Shown piece by piece: positions 25,351 to 34,532 of a DNA stretch of 64,000 bases (the stretch's first letter is position 1; every line of letters starts with the position of its first letter). The notes beneath the pieces were generated by a model. It made no database searches. It was not told the DNA's origin and saw only the letters and a program-made list of their open reading frames with translations. Source of the stretch: Mycolicibacterium peregrinum (GTDB lineage: Bacteria > Actinomycetota > Actinomycetes > Mycobacteriales > Mycobacteriaceae); assembly GCF_001665785.1 (NCBI RefSeq), contig NZ_LZSO01000050.1:124001-188000 (forward strand), in the 5' to 3' direction. The position numbers and the translations under genes were made by a program.

Positions 25351-26309
25351 CAGAGCGGGATCACCAGCCGCACCTCGGTGCCGCCGTCTGGCGGCGAGGT
25401 GATGGAGAGGTCGGCGTTGACCAGCAGTGCGCGCTCGCGCATGCCGTTGATACCGGCACCCTCGTCATCCACGCCTCCACGGCCGTCGTCGGCGATCCGC
25501 AGCGTCAGATCGGTTGCGCCGGTGTGCAGGTCAAGCCATACCTTCCCGGCCTCGGCATGCCGCGCCACGTTCGTCAGGCTCTCCTGGGCGATCCGGTAGC
25601 ACACGAGCTCGACATCCGGTTTCAACCGACCTGATTGCGGCGCAATGTGTTTGACCACCGCGATACCGGAGGCCTGGCCGAAGTCGGTGCACAGCGCATT
25701 GAGCGCACTGTGCAACCCGAGATCCTCCAGCGCATCGGGGCGTAGCCGCCGGGCGATGTCCCGTACCTCGTCCAGGCTGGACCGCACGATCTCCTGCGCG
25801 TCGGCCAGTTCGTCCTTGATCGACTCGGGCGCCCGGTCGACCACCCGCTTGAGCCGCAGCAGTGCGACCGTCAGGGTCTGACCGATCTCGTCGTGCAATT
25901 CCCGCGCGATGCGTTGCCGCTCGTTCTCCTGGGCCGCCAGTGCCGACGCGCTCGCGGTGGTCCGTTCGGTCTCCAACCGGTCCAGCATCGCGTTGAACGA
26001 CTCGATCAGGTGCTGCAGATCGCCGCTGCCACGACCGTCCACACGATCGCTGCGCTTGGGCGGATCGACCCGCCGCATTGACGCGGCGAGCCGATCCAGC
26101 GGGGCAAGACTGGACCGCAACAACACGGCGTTGGCGGCCAGGATGACCACCAAACCCACGGCCAGGACCGGGATTTCGGTGACCTTGATGCGCGCGGACA
26201 CCGAGGCCGGCGACACCGCCAGGATCAGTGTGCCCAGCGTGAAGATCAACCCGTTGATCAGGAACACCCGCCGGAACAACGCGGCCGCCGGGGTGCGCGC
26301 CGGTTTCAC
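25350..26309 (-). CDS. NarL-type sensor histidine kinase
   Basis: A kinase of about 319 residues. Two membrane helices (RRVFLINGLIFTLGTLILAVS and IPVLAVGLVVILAANAVLL) flank a very short extracytoplasmic loop. A HAMP-like segment follows, then the HisKA_3 motif RIARELHDEIGQT with the phospho-acceptor His near residue 139, and an HATPase domain (SLTNVARHAEAG, IADDGRGG, GINGMRERA). Short-loop kinases of this class often sense within the membrane or cytosol. The start is uncertain: I use the GTG at 26309 after a GGTGGG site. GTG 26336 or TTG 26354 are alternatives. Confidence 0.9.
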   Translation of the reverse strand: MKPARTPAAALFRRVFLINGLIFTLGTLILAVSPASVSARIKVTEIPVLAVGLVVILAANAVLLRSSLAPLDRLAASMRRVDPPKRSDRVDGRGSGDLQHLIESFNAMLDRLETERTTASASALAAQENERQRIARELHDEIGQTLTVALLRLKRVVDRAPESIKDELADAQEIVRSSLDEVRDIARRLRPDALEDLGLHSALNALCTDFGQASGIAVVKHIAPQSGRLKPDVELVCYRIAQESLTNVARHAEAGKVWLDLHTGATDLTLRIADDGRGGVDDEGAGINGMRERALLVNADLSITSPPDGGTEVRLVIPL

Positions 26310-26465
26310 CCCACCAGCGTGACCCGAGACCAGCACTGTTGTCCATACAGGCAATTCCCCCCGCCGAATGGGTGTCAGCCCCGATGGTCACCGGCCGCCC
26401 GGTCACCCACACTGGCAGCCACCGCCGAAGCCGAGCCGTCCCGAAGTGATCGGAGAACGAGGACG

Positions 26466-26954
26466 ATGACACTAGCGACGCAATGGAACGAGCTCATGCA
26501 GGCACATGAAATCGCAGCCCACCTGCCGACCGTGCGGATCGACGACCCGGTGTCGAAGGCCGTCCAGCTCATGGTGGTCAACCGGCTCCCCGGCCTGGTG
26601 GTGGTCGACAACGACGATCGCCCGGTGGCGGTGCTGCCCGGAACCCAGGTGCTGCGTCTGGCGATTCCCGAGTCCTACCAAGATGATCCGGCACTGGTCC
26701 GCACCGTCGACGAAATCCACGCCGACCTGTTCTGGCACGGCCCGGGAAAACTCACCGTCGGTGACTGCCTGTCGGGCCCCGCCACCAAACCGGCGACCGT
26801 GACGCCCGACGCCACACTGTTGGAGATCGCCACCGTGATGGCCAACAAACGCAGCCCGCTGATCGCTGTCGTCGACCGCAGCGGACGGCTCACCGGGGCC
26901 GTCACTCTCGAACGGCTGTTGACCAGCCTTGCTGTTGCCGGGCCCGGCGACTGA
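26466..26954 (+). CDS. Paired CBS-domain protein
   Basis: A 162-residue cytosolic protein with two CBS motifs: MQAHEIAAHLPTVRIDDPVSKAVQLM, and GDCLSGPATKPATVTPDATLLEIATVM ending in DRSGRLTGAVTLERLL. Such pairs bind adenosyl nucleotides and regulate a partner. The partner is probably the carrier whose gene begins 12 bases downstream. A GGAGAACGAGGA ribosome site precedes the ATG at 26466. It is divergent from the histidine kinase gene. Confidence 0.87.
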   Translation: MTLATQWNELMQAHEIAAHLPTVRIDDPVSKAVQLMVVNRLPGLVVVDNDDRPVAVLPGTQVLRLAIPESYQDDPALVRTVDEIHADLFWHGPGKLTVGDCLSGPATKPATVTPDATLLEIATVMANKRSPLIAVVDRSGRLTGAVTLERLLTSLAVAGPGD

Positions 26955-26966
26955 TCACTCGCGCCC

Positions 26967-28253
26967 ATGCTGGCTCCGGTTCTGGCGCTGACGATCTTCG
27001 TCGTCGCCTTCTGGTTCATCGCCACCGAACGAGCCGACAAGGTCAAGACCGTCCTGGTGGCCGCCGGCCTGATGGCCCTGCTGGGGCTGATTCCCGGCGC
27101 GCAGGTGTTCCACTCCGAGCACCAGGGCATCGACTGGAACGTCATCTTCCTGCTGCTCGGGATGATGGTGATCGTCGGCGTGATCAAACAGACCGGGCTC
27201 TTCGACTTCCTGGCGATCTGGGCCGCCAAGCGTTCGCGGGGCAATCCGTTCCGGCTGATGGTCATGCTGATGGCGATCACCGCGTTCGCCTCACCGGTGC
27301 TCGACAACGTGACCATCATCCTGCTGATCGCGCCGGTGACCCTGGTGATCTGCGACCGGCTGCGAATCGCGCCGCAGCCCTATCTGATCGCCGAGGTGCT
27401 GGCCTCCAACATCGGCGGCGCAGCCACCTTGATCGGCGACCCGCCGAACATCATCATCGGCAGCCGGGCCGGCCTGACCTTCAACGACTTCCTGGTTCAC
27501 ATGGCACCGATCGTGATCATCATCTTCGCGCTGTTCGTGCTGTTCACCCGGGTGTTGTTCCACTCGGACCTGCGGGCCGACCGGGTACACGTCGACGAGG
27601 TGATGGCCCTGCAGGAACGCCGGGCGATCAAGGACACCCGCCTGCTGATCCGCTCGCTGCTGGTGCTGAACGTGGTGATCGTCGGGTTCGCGCTGCACTC
27701 AGTACTGCATGTGGCGCCGTCGATCGTGGCACTGCTGGGCGCCGGGACGATGCTGCTGGTCACCGACATCGACGTAGCCGAGGTCCTGCCCGAGGTGGAG
27801 TGGCCGACGCTGGTGTTCTTCATGGGGCTGTTCGTGATGGTCGCGGGACTCGTCCACACCGGCGTCATCGGTGCGCTCGGGTCGGTGGCGGAATCGGCTT
27901 TCGGCGACAACTGGTTCGCGGCGGCCACCGCGCTGCTGTTCGGCTCGTCGGTGGTCGGTGCGTTCGTCGACAACATTCCGTACACCGCGACGATGACGCC
28001 GGTGGTGGAGGACATGGTCGCGGTGGCCCCCGACGCGGAGACCGGCCAGGCGTTGTGGTGGGCGTTCGCCCTGGGCGCCTGTTTCAGCGGCAACGGCACC
28101 GCCATCGCGGCGAGCGCCAACGTGGTGGCCATCGGCATCGCCAAGCGGGCCGGTCATCCGATCAGCTTCTGGCGGTTCACCCGCTACGGCCTGGTGGTCA
28201 CCGCCCTCAGTACCGTGCTGGCCTGGGTGTACGTCTGGCTGCGGTACTTCTGA
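26967..28253 (+). CDS. ArsB/NhaD-type ion transporter (SLC13/IT superfamily)
   Basis: A 428-residue inner-membrane carrier with about ten to twelve helices. It has duplicated halves, each with a re-entrant signature: LDNVTIILLIAPVTLVICD and GGAATLIGDPPNIIIGSRAG in the first half, DNIPYTATMTPVVEDMV and GACFSGNGTAIAASANVVA in the second. The GDPPN motif is typical of the ArsB/NhaD/P-protein branch. Candidate activities are sodium/proton exchange or arsenite efflux. No ArsR or ArsC gene is adjacent, while an Mrp sodium/proton antiporter operon follows, so I favour a cation/proton role. It probably forms an operon with the CBS gene. Confidence 0.88.
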   Translation: MLAPVLALTIFVVAFWFIATERADKVKTVLVAAGLMALLGLIPGAQVFHSEHQGIDWNVIFLLLGMMVIVGVIKQTGLFDFLAIWAAKRSRGNPFRLMVMLMAITAFASPVLDNVTIILLIAPVTLVICDRLRIAPQPYLIAEVLASNIGGAATLIGDPPNIIIGSRAGLTFNDFLVHMAPIVIIIFALFVLFTRVLFHSDLRADRVHVDEVMALQERRAIKDTRLLIRSLLVLNVVIVGFALHSVLHVAPSIVALLGAGTMLLVTDIDVAEVLPEVEWPTLVFFMGLFVMVAGLVHTGVIGALGSVAESAFGDNWFAAATALLFGSSVVGAFVDNIPYTATMTPVVEDMVAVAPDAETGQALWWAFALGACFSGNGTAIAASANVVAIGIAKRAGHPISFWRFTRYGLVVTALSTVLAWVYVWLRYF

Positions 28254-28302
28254 TGGCGGTGCACAACCATTGCGTCACTCTCGCGGCAGGAAACGGCCCA
28301 CG

Positions 28303-28445
28303 TAGAATGCCATTAATCAGTAGCAACCATCACTAGCAACCAATAGCCCAAAAGCCATAGCCACCTGATAGCTCTCCCTGCCGGTGCTCTTCGCGCAAGC
28401 GCTCATCGGTAGCCGACACCCCGACCCCAACCCGATCGGAGTGCC
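28303..28445 (+). promoter_or_regulatory. Predicted promoter and 130-base leader of the Mrp operon
   Basis: A TAGAAT -10 box (28303-28308) would start transcription near 28315 and leave a leader of about 130 bases before mrpA. The leader is less GC-rich at its 5' end and contains TAGCAACCA twice (28321-28329 and 28334-28342, period 13). A GGAG ribosome site precedes the ATG at 28446. I recognise no known riboswitch class. Confidence 0.4.
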
Positions 28446-31313
28446 ATGCTCGCCGTTCTGCTCGCCCACGCGGTCGCCACCGCGCTGGCGCCACTTTTGG
28501 TGGCCAAATGGGGGCGGCGAGCGTTCTATCCCCTGGCCTTGGTGCCGCTCGGCTCCCTGGCCTGGGTCGGCTTGAACTGGCCCAGCCACGACCGCGTCCC
28601 GACCGTGAGCATCCCGTGGGTGCACGAGCTGTCGATGGATATCACGCTGCGATTCGATTCGCTGGCCGCGATCATGAGCGTGCTGGTGCTCGCGATCGGC
28701 TCATTGGTGCTGTTCTACTGCGGCGAGTATTTCCACCACCACGACGGCAAGATCGAGAAGCGGCTGCCCAGCTTCGCCGCCGAGTTGGTCGCCTTCTCCG
28801 GATCGATGTTCGGTCTGGTGGTCAGCGACAACATGCTGGTGCTCTACATCTTCTGGGAAACCACCACGGTGCTGTCGTTCCTGCTGGTCGGGCACTACGC
28901 CGAGCGTGCGACCAGCCGACGCGCGGCCACCCAGGCGCTGCTGGTAACGACGTTCGGCGGGCTCGCGATGCTGGTCGGCATCATCGTGCTGGGTCACCTG
29001 TCCGGCACGTATCTGCTCTCGGAGTTGATCGCCTCTCCCCCGGGCGGCACGGCGGCCGCCATCGGCATTGCGCTGATCCTCATCGGGGCACTGTCCAAGT
29101 CGGCGATTGTGCCGATGCACTTCTGGCTGCCCGGCGCGATGGCCGCACCGACTCCGGTCAGCGCCTATCTGCACGCCGCGGCGATGGTCAAGGCCGGTGT
29201 TTACCTGGTGGCGCGGATGGCGCCGGGCTTCGCCGAGACGCCGCTGTGGCGGCCGATGGTGATCGGCCTCGGGCTGCTCACGATGCTGCTGGCCGGGTGG
29301 CGTGCCGTCCGTGAATACGACCTCAAGTTGATTCTCGCGTTCGGCACGGTCAGCCAGCTCGGCCTGATCACCGTGATGGTGGGCGCCGGCGGCAGCGACA
29401 TGATGCTGGCCGGGCTGGCCATGCTCTGTGCACACGCGATGTTCAAGGCCGGGCTGTTCATGGTGGTGGGCATCATCGACCACACCACCGGCACCCGCGA
29501 CATCCGCCGCCTCGCGGGCTTGGGGCGTCAGTGCAAGCCGCTACTGATCATCGCCGCGGGTGCGACCGCCAGCATGGCCGCGTTGCCGCCGTTCTTCGGG
29601 TTCGTCGCCAAAGAAGCCGACCTCGAGACGGTTCTGCACAGTCCGGCACTCGGCTCAGCGGCACCGTGGGTGCTGGCCGGCATCGTCGTCGGCTCGGTGT
29701 TCACCACGATGTACAGCCTGCGCTTCATGTGGGGCGCCTTCGCAGCCAAGGGACTGCCGCATCCGAGCACCCGTGTCGCTGAGATGCACCGTCCTTCAAC
29801 GACTTTCCTGACCGCGCCGGCGACGCTGGCCGCCGCCGGCCTGGGCTTCGGGTTGTGGCCGGCCGGGATGGATGCGGTGCTCGACGAATACGCCGACACC
29901 ATGCCGGGCGGCTCGGGTTACCACCTCGCCCTGTGGCACGGCCTCGGGTTGCCGCTGTTGCTCTCGGTGGTGGTGCTTGCCGTCGGCACCGCGGTGTTCT
30001 TCGGGCGGAACCGTTTGCCCCGCACCCGGTTCGCCTATCGCCCGCTGGGTAACGCCGATCGCATGTACGACGCGGTGATTCGCGGTCTGGACATCGCCTC
30101 GGTGCGGCTGACGGGTGAGACTCAGCGCGGCTCGCTGCCGGCCACCCAGTCGGTGATCCTGTCGACGCTGGTGGTGCTACCCATCGTGATGCTGGCGCTC
30201 GGAGCGCGGGACCGCCCGGATATCGCGCTGTGGGATACCCCGCTGCAGGTGGTCATCGGAATGCTGATACTGGCCGCCGCGCTCGGCGCGACGGTGATGC
30301 GTAACCGGCTGGCCGCGGTGCTGCTGGTCGGTGTGACCGGCTACGGCTGCGGCGCCATCTTCGCGTTCCACGGTGCCCCCGATCTGGCGTTGACCCAATT
30401 CCTGGTCGAGACACTGGTTTTGGTGATCTTCGTGCTGGTTCTTCGGATCCTTCCGGCCGAGGCCAACGCCACCAACATCAATCGGCACCGGCTGCCGCGC
30501 GCCGCTCTGGCACTGGCGGTGGGCGCCGCGGTCACCACACTCGCGGTGTTCGCGATGGCCGCGCGCAACGGGGTGGGCATCGCCGAGCTGATCCCCGATG
30601 CTGCCTATTACCGCGGGCACGGCGCCAATGCGGTCAACGTGCTGCTGGTCGACATCCGCGCCTGGGACACCATGGGCGAGGTCATGGTGTTGCTGGTGGC
30701 CGCGACAGGTGTGGCGTCGCTGGTGTTCCGGCACCGCCGGTTCGGTGCCGCGCCGCGGGTCAGCTCGGCCGTCAGCAGTACCGCGGTCGGCCAGCCCGAC
30801 ATCGGCCCCATCGGGGCCTACAGCCCGGCGGTCGGCGACGTCACCTGGTTGCGCGGCAGCGAGCTGCGCGACCCGCGGCACCGCTCCCTGGTGCTGGAGG
30901 TCGCGACCCGCGTCATCTTCCCGCTCATCATGGTGCTCTCGGCGTACTTCTTCTTCGCCGGCCACAACACCCCCGGCGGCGGCTTCGCCGGCGGGCTGAC
31001 CGCGGGCCTGGCGCTGGTGCTGCGGTACCTGGCCGGTGGCCGCTACGAACTCGGCGAGACGCTCCCGCTGGACGCGGGCAAGATCCTCGGCACCGGGCTC
31101 GGCCTCTCGGCGGGAACGGCGGTCGCCTCGATCCTGTTGGGAGCGCCCGCGTTGTCCTCGGCGGTCCTGCAGTTCGATGTACCGCTGCTCGGTTCGGTCA
31201 AGATGGTGACCGCATTGTTCTTTGACCTGGGGGTGTATCTCATCGTTGTCGGTTTGGTGCTCGACATCTTGCGCAGCCTCGGCGCCCGCGTGGATTCGGA
31301 GTTGGCCCGATGA
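28446..31313 (+). CDS. mrpA: Mrp antiporter subunit A with fused MrpB domain
   Basis: A 955-residue polytopic protein, the large subunit of the multisubunit cation/proton antiporter. Residues 1-640 are NuoL-like, with the proton channel helices (for example KSAIVPMHFWLPGAMAAPTPVSAYLHAAAMVKAG). A middle section holds the MrpA C-terminal helices (FHGAPDLALTQFLVETLVLVIFVLVLRILP). The last 140 residues are an MrpB domain (IFPLIMVLSAYFFFAGHNTPGGGFAGG), so A and B are fused and no separate mrpB exists. It is the first gene of a tightly packed operon (A-C-D-E-F-G) and overlaps mrpC by four bases. It exports sodium or another cation at the expense of the proton gradient. Confidence 0.94.
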   Translation: MLAVLLAHAVATALAPLLVAKWGRRAFYPLALVPLGSLAWVGLNWPSHDRVPTVSIPWVHELSMDITLRFDSLAAIMSVLVLAIGSLVLFYCGEYFHHHDGKIEKRLPSFAAELVAFSGSMFGLVVSDNMLVLYIFWETTTVLSFLLVGHYAERATSRRAATQALLVTTFGGLAMLVGIIVLGHLSGTYLLSELIASPPGGTAAAIGIALILIGALSKSAIVPMHFWLPGAMAAPTPVSAYLHAAAMVKAGVYLVARMAPGFAETPLWRPMVIGLGLLTMLLAGWRAVREYDLKLILAFGTVSQLGLITVMVGAGGSDMMLAGLAMLCAHAMFKAGLFMVVGIIDHTTGTRDIRRLAGLGRQCKPLLIIAAGATASMAALPPFFGFVAKEADLETVLHSPALGSAAPWVLAGIVVGSVFTTMYSLRFMWGAFAAKGLPHPSTRVAEMHRPSTTFLTAPATLAAAGLGFGLWPAGMDAVLDEYADTMPGGSGYHLALWHGLGLPLLLSVVVLAVGTAVFFGRNRLPRTRFAYRPLGNADRMYDAVIRGLDIASVRLTGETQRGSLPATQSVILSTLVVLPIVMLALGARDRPDIALWDTPLQVVIGMLILAAALGATVMRNRLAAVLLVGVTGYGCGAIFAFHGAPDLALTQFLVETLVLVIFVLVLRILPAEANATNINRHRLPRAALALAVGAAVTTLAVFAMAARNGVGIAELIPDAAYYRGHGANAVNVLLVDIRAWDTMGEVMVLLVAATGVASLVFRHRRFGAAPRVSSAVSSTAVGQPDIGPIGAYSPAVGDVTWLRGSELRDPRHRSLVLEVATRVIFPLIMVLSAYFFFAGHNTPGGGFAGGLTAGLALVLRYLAGGRYELGETLPLDAGKILGTGLGLSAGTAVASILLGAPALSSAVLQFDVPLLGSVKMVTALFFDLGVYLIVVGLVLDILRSLGARVDSELAR

Positions 31314-31771
31314 CGACATTCCTGGTGCCGCTGATCATCATCGGCGGCCTCACCAGCACGGGCGTGTACCTGCTGCTGGAACGCAACCTGACCCGGATGT
31401 TGTTGGGACTGCTGTTGATCGGCAATGCCGTCAACCTGTTGATCCTGACCGTCGGCGGCAGGTCGGGCAATCCGCCGATCCGCGGGCGCACCAGTAACGG
31501 CGCCACCACCGACGCCGATCCGCTCGCCCAGGGCATGATCCTCACCGCGATCGTCATCAGCATGGGACTGGCGGCATTCGTACTGGCGCTGGCCTATCGC
31601 TCGTACCGACTCACCACTGTCGAAGAGGTCAGTAACGACCCCGAGGACACCAGGGTGTCGCAGCAGTCGGGTGCCGAGGAAGAAGAACTTGTCCCGGTAG
31701 CCGATCCCAACCGCGACACCGATGCACCCGACGAACTCGATGCGCTGCCGGGATTCGAGGGGTCGAAATGA
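31310..31771 (+). CDS. mrpC: Mrp antiporter subunit C (NuoK-like)
   Basis: A 153-residue NuoK-like subunit with three helices: FLVPLIIIGGLTSTGVYLLL, MLLGLLLIGNAVNLLILTVG, and MILTAIVISMGLAAFVLALAY. The family signature DPLAQGMILTAIVI is present. The last 45 residues form an acidic tail (VSQQSGAEEEELVPVAD) that is longer than in the Bacillus protein. It overlaps mrpA and mrpD by four bases each. Confidence 0.94.
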   Translation: MTTFLVPLIIIGGLTSTGVYLLLERNLTRMLLGLLLIGNAVNLLILTVGGRSGNPPIRGRTSNGATTDADPLAQGMILTAIVISMGLAAFVLALAYRSYRLTTVEEVSNDPEDTRVSQQSGAEEEELVPVADPNRDTDAPDELDALPGFEGSK

Positions 31772-33366
31772 CGGCCCAGGCCCTGATCCCGCTGCCGGTG
31801 CTGATCCCGGCGCTGGCCGCCGCGGCAACGCTGGTGGCCGGGCGCCGTCCCCAGTTGCAGCGTCTCATCGCCCAATTCGCGCTGAGCGCCGTCGTCGTGG
31901 TGTGCGCGGCGCTGCTCTACCTGGCCGACCGGAACGGCACGCTGGTGCTGCACGTCGGCGGGTGGGGTCAGAGCGTGCCGGGGATGGGGCCGTTGGGCAT
32001 CACCCTGGTGGTGGACCGGCTTTCGGCGCTCATGCTCGTGGTGTCGGCCATCGTGTTGCTCGCGGTGGTCGCGTACGCCATCGGGCAGGGCATCCGCGAC
32101 GGGGACGAACGCCAGCCGACGTCGATCTTCCTGCCCACCTATCTGGTGCTGTCGGCCGGTGTGTGCACCGCATTCCTGGCCGGTGACCTGTTCAACCTGT
32201 TCGTCGGCTTCGAGGTGCTGCTGGCCGCGAGCTTCGTCCTGCTGACCATCGGCGCCAGCGAGGACCGTGTCCGGGCCGGCATCTCCTATGTGTTGGTGTC
32301 GATGGTGTCGTCGCTGATCTTCCTGATCGGCATCGCGCTGGTGTACGCGGCGACCGGGACGCTGAACATGGCTGAGCTGGCGTTGCGCCTCGACGACATC
32401 CCGTCGGGCACGCGCACCGCACTGTTCGCGGTGTTGCTGGTGGCGTTCGGCATCAAGGCCGCGGTCTTTCCGCTGTCGACGTGGCTGCCCGACTCCTACC
32501 CCACCGCGCCCGCGCCGGTCACCGCGGTGTTCGCCGGTTTGCTGACGAAAGTCGGTGTGTACGCGATCATCCGGGCGCATTCGCTGCTGTTCCCGGGCGG
32601 CGAGCTGGACAACGTGCTGCTGGTGGCGGGCCTGCTCACCATGGTCATCGGCATCCTCGGCGCGATCGCCCAGAGCGACATCAAACGGCTGTTGTCGTTC
32701 ACCCTGGTCAGCCACATCGGCTACATGGTTTTCGGGGTGGCTCTGGCCAACCAGCTCGGTATGTCCGGCGCGATCTACTACGTGGCCCACCATATCGTGG
32801 TGCAGACGACGCTGTTCCTGGTGGTCGGTCTGATCGAGCGGCAGGCCGGGGCGTCGACGTTGCAGCGGCTGGGCGGGCTGGCCGCGGCCAGCCCGGTGCT
32901 GGCGTTCGTGTTCGTGGTGCCTGCGCTGAACCTCGGTGGCATTCCGCCCTTCTCGGGTTTCATCGGCAAGGTGGCGCTGCTGGAGGCGGGCGCCGCGAAC
33001 GGTTCGGCGCTGGCCTGGATCCTGGTCGCCGGCAGTGTCGTCACCAGCCTGCTGACGCTCTACGTGGTGGCGCGGGTGTGGACGAAGGCGTTCTGGCGCG
33101 CCCGAGCCGACGCGCCCGAGGGACACCTGGCCGGGGCGGCACCGGCGGTACTGCTCGACGACATCGAGGACATCGAGTTCGCCGACCGGGACAGTGTGGG
33201 ACGCATGCCGGTGGGAATGCTGGCCCCGACGGGCGCTTTGATCGCGGTCGGGCTGGCGTTGACGGTGGCGGCCGGGCCGATCTTCTCCTACAGCGAGCGC
33301 GCCGCGGCCGAGGTCTTGGATCGTGGACAGTACATCTCTGCCGTGCTCGGGGGTGATCCGCGATGA
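31768..33366 (+). CDS. mrpD: Mrp antiporter subunit D (NuoN/M-like)
   Basis: A 532-residue proton-pumping subunit with about 14 helices. It has the proton_antipo_M core (FGIKAAVFPLSTWLPDSYPT and VTAVFAGLLTKVGVYAIIR, including the conserved lysines) and AIAQSDIKRLLSFTLVSHIGYM. A hydrophilic insert (APEGHLAGAAPAVLLDDIED) lies before the last helix. It overlaps both neighbours by four bases, so stoichiometry is probably set by translational coupling. Confidence 0.94.
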   Translation: MTAQALIPLPVLIPALAAAATLVAGRRPQLQRLIAQFALSAVVVVCAALLYLADRNGTLVLHVGGWGQSVPGMGPLGITLVVDRLSALMLVVSAIVLLAVVAYAIGQGIRDGDERQPTSIFLPTYLVLSAGVCTAFLAGDLFNLFVGFEVLLAASFVLLTIGASEDRVRAGISYVLVSMVSSLIFLIGIALVYAATGTLNMAELALRLDDIPSGTRTALFAVLLVAFGIKAAVFPLSTWLPDSYPTAPAPVTAVFAGLLTKVGVYAIIRAHSLLFPGGELDNVLLVAGLLTMVIGILGAIAQSDIKRLLSFTLVSHIGYMVFGVALANQLGMSGAIYYVAHHIVVQTTLFLVVGLIERQAGASTLQRLGGLAAASPVLAFVFVVPALNLGGIPPFSGFIGKVALLEAGAANGSALAWILVAGSVVTSLLTLYVVARVWTKAFWRARADAPEGHLAGAAPAVLLDDIEDIEFADRDSVGRMPVGMLAPTGALIAVGLALTVAAGPIFSYSERAAAEVLDRGQYISAVLGGDPR

Positions 33367-33896
33367 GGTGGCTGCTGCTTCGGGCCTGGATCCTGTGCTG
33401 GCTGATGTTGGTCTGGGTGCTGTTGTGGGGCAGCCTCTCTGCGGCCAACATCATCGCGGGCCTGGCCGTCGCCGTGGTGATCACGGTTCTGCTTCCGCTG
33501 CCTGCCGTCCCGGTGGAAGGCCGGGTACACCTGCTGTCGTTGGCGCGGTTGGTCATTCAGGTCACCGCCTGGTTGCTGATGTCCTCGTTCCAGATGGCAT
33601 GGCTGGCCGTGCGGCCGGGGCCGCTGCCGGTCAATGCGGTACTGCGGGCACATCTGGCCATCAAGTCGGATCTGGTCCTGGCCCTCGGGGTCAACATCAT
33701 CAATCTGACCCCAGGCACCATCGTGCTGGAGATCGACCAGACCCGCCGGCTGATCTACGTTCACGTCGTCGACGTCGGCTCCGAGAAGGCGATCGACCGG
33801 TTCCACAGCCAGATCACCACCCTGCAGCGGCTTTTGGTGAGGGCCTTCGAGCGCGAGTCTGATTGGCGGCCCGCGGCGAACAAGGAGGACGCCTGA
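33363..33896 (+). CDS. mrpE: Mrp antiporter subunit E
   Basis: A 177-residue MnhE-family subunit. Two or three N-terminal helices (LLLRAWILCWLMLVWVLLWG, NIIAGLAVAVVITVLLPLP) precede the conserved cytosolic part (LGVNIINLTPGTIVLEIDQTRRLIYVHVVDVGS). The coding sequence overlaps mrpD by four bases and ends one base before mrpF. Confidence 0.93.
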   Translation: MRWLLLRAWILCWLMLVWVLLWGSLSAANIIAGLAVAVVITVLLPLPAVPVEGRVHLLSLARLVIQVTAWLLMSSFQMAWLAVRPGPLPVNAVLRAHLAIKSDLVLALGVNIINLTPGTIVLEIDQTRRLIYVHVVDVGSEKAIDRFHSQITTLQRLLVRAFERESDWRPAANKEDA

Positions 33897-33897
33897 C

Positions 33898-34182
33898 ATG
33901 ACAACCGTGTGGACCATTGCCGCGGTCATGTTGACCGCCGCCGCGGCGATCACGATGTTTCGCCTGTTGGCCGGGCCGAGCACCCTGGATCGGCTGGTCG
34001 CGCTGGACACCCTGGTGGCCGTCACGCTGTGCGGTATCGGAACCTGGGCGGCCTACAGCCTGGACACCACGGTGACCTACAGCCTGACGGCGTTGGCGTT
34101 GATCAGCTTCGTCGGTTCGGTGAGCGTGGCGCGGTTCCGCGTGCCCGATACCGATGAACCGCGGCGGAAGTGGGTGCCATGA
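33898..34182 (+). CDS. mrpF: Mrp antiporter subunit F
   Basis: A 94-residue MnhF subunit with three helices (TIAAVMLTAAAAITMFRLLA, RLVALDTLVAVTLCGIGTW, YSLTALALISFVGSVSVARF). The family motif GPSTLDRLVALD is at residues 25-36. It is one base from mrpE and overlaps mrpG by four bases. Confidence 0.93.
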   Translation: MTTVWTIAAVMLTAAAAITMFRLLAGPSTLDRLVALDTLVAVTLCGIGTWAAYSLDTTVTYSLTALALISFVGSVSVARFRVPDTDEPRRKWVP

Positions 34183-34532
34183 ACCTGCTCGACATCGTCA
34201 CGGCGGTCCTGATCCTGGCCGGGTCGACACTTGCCTTGACCGCCGCGATCGGCATCGTGCGCTTCGGCGACACCATGTCGCGGATGCACTCGGCGACCAA
34301 GCCCCAGGTGCTGGGTCTGCTGCTGGTGCTGGCCGGCGCGGCGATCCGTCTCCGCGGCCATGCCGATGTCGGCATGCTGATCCTGACCGGTTTGTTCACG
34401 CTGATCACCGCGCCGGTGATCGCCAACCGCGTCGGGCAACTGGCCTACCGCGAGCAGAGCAACCGGGAGAACCTGCTGACCCGAGACGAGATGGCCGAGT
34501 TCGAGGAGACTGGAAGCGATGGCCAGAACTGA
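34179..34532 (+). CDS. mrpG: Mrp antiporter subunit G
   Basis: A 117-residue MnhG subunit. It has the signature GIVRFGDTMSRMHSATKPQ near residue 25 and three helices. The ATG at 34179 is chosen because it sits in the ATGA overlap with mrpF; an in-frame GTG at 34170 is an alternative. It completes the A(B)-C-D-E-F-G set. The 3' end overlaps the methyltransferase gene by 14 bases. Confidence 0.92.
   Translation: MNLLDIVTAVLILAGSTLALTAAIGIVRFGDTMSRMHSATKPQVLGLLLVLAGAAIRLRGHADVGMLILTGLFTLITAPVIANRVGQLAYREQSNRENLLTRDEMAEFEETGSDGQN

Noticed and set aside
26967..28253. Calling the transporter an arsenite pump (ArsB)
   Set aside because: The family motif allows it, but there is no ArsR, ArsC or ArsA nearby, while a CBS protein and Mrp operon flank it.
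31594..33126. A 510-codon open frame on the minus strand across mrpC and mrpD
   Set aside because: It is His/Arg/Gln-rich without any domain and lies opposite two clear antiporter genes; long antisense frames are normal in such GC-rich DNA.
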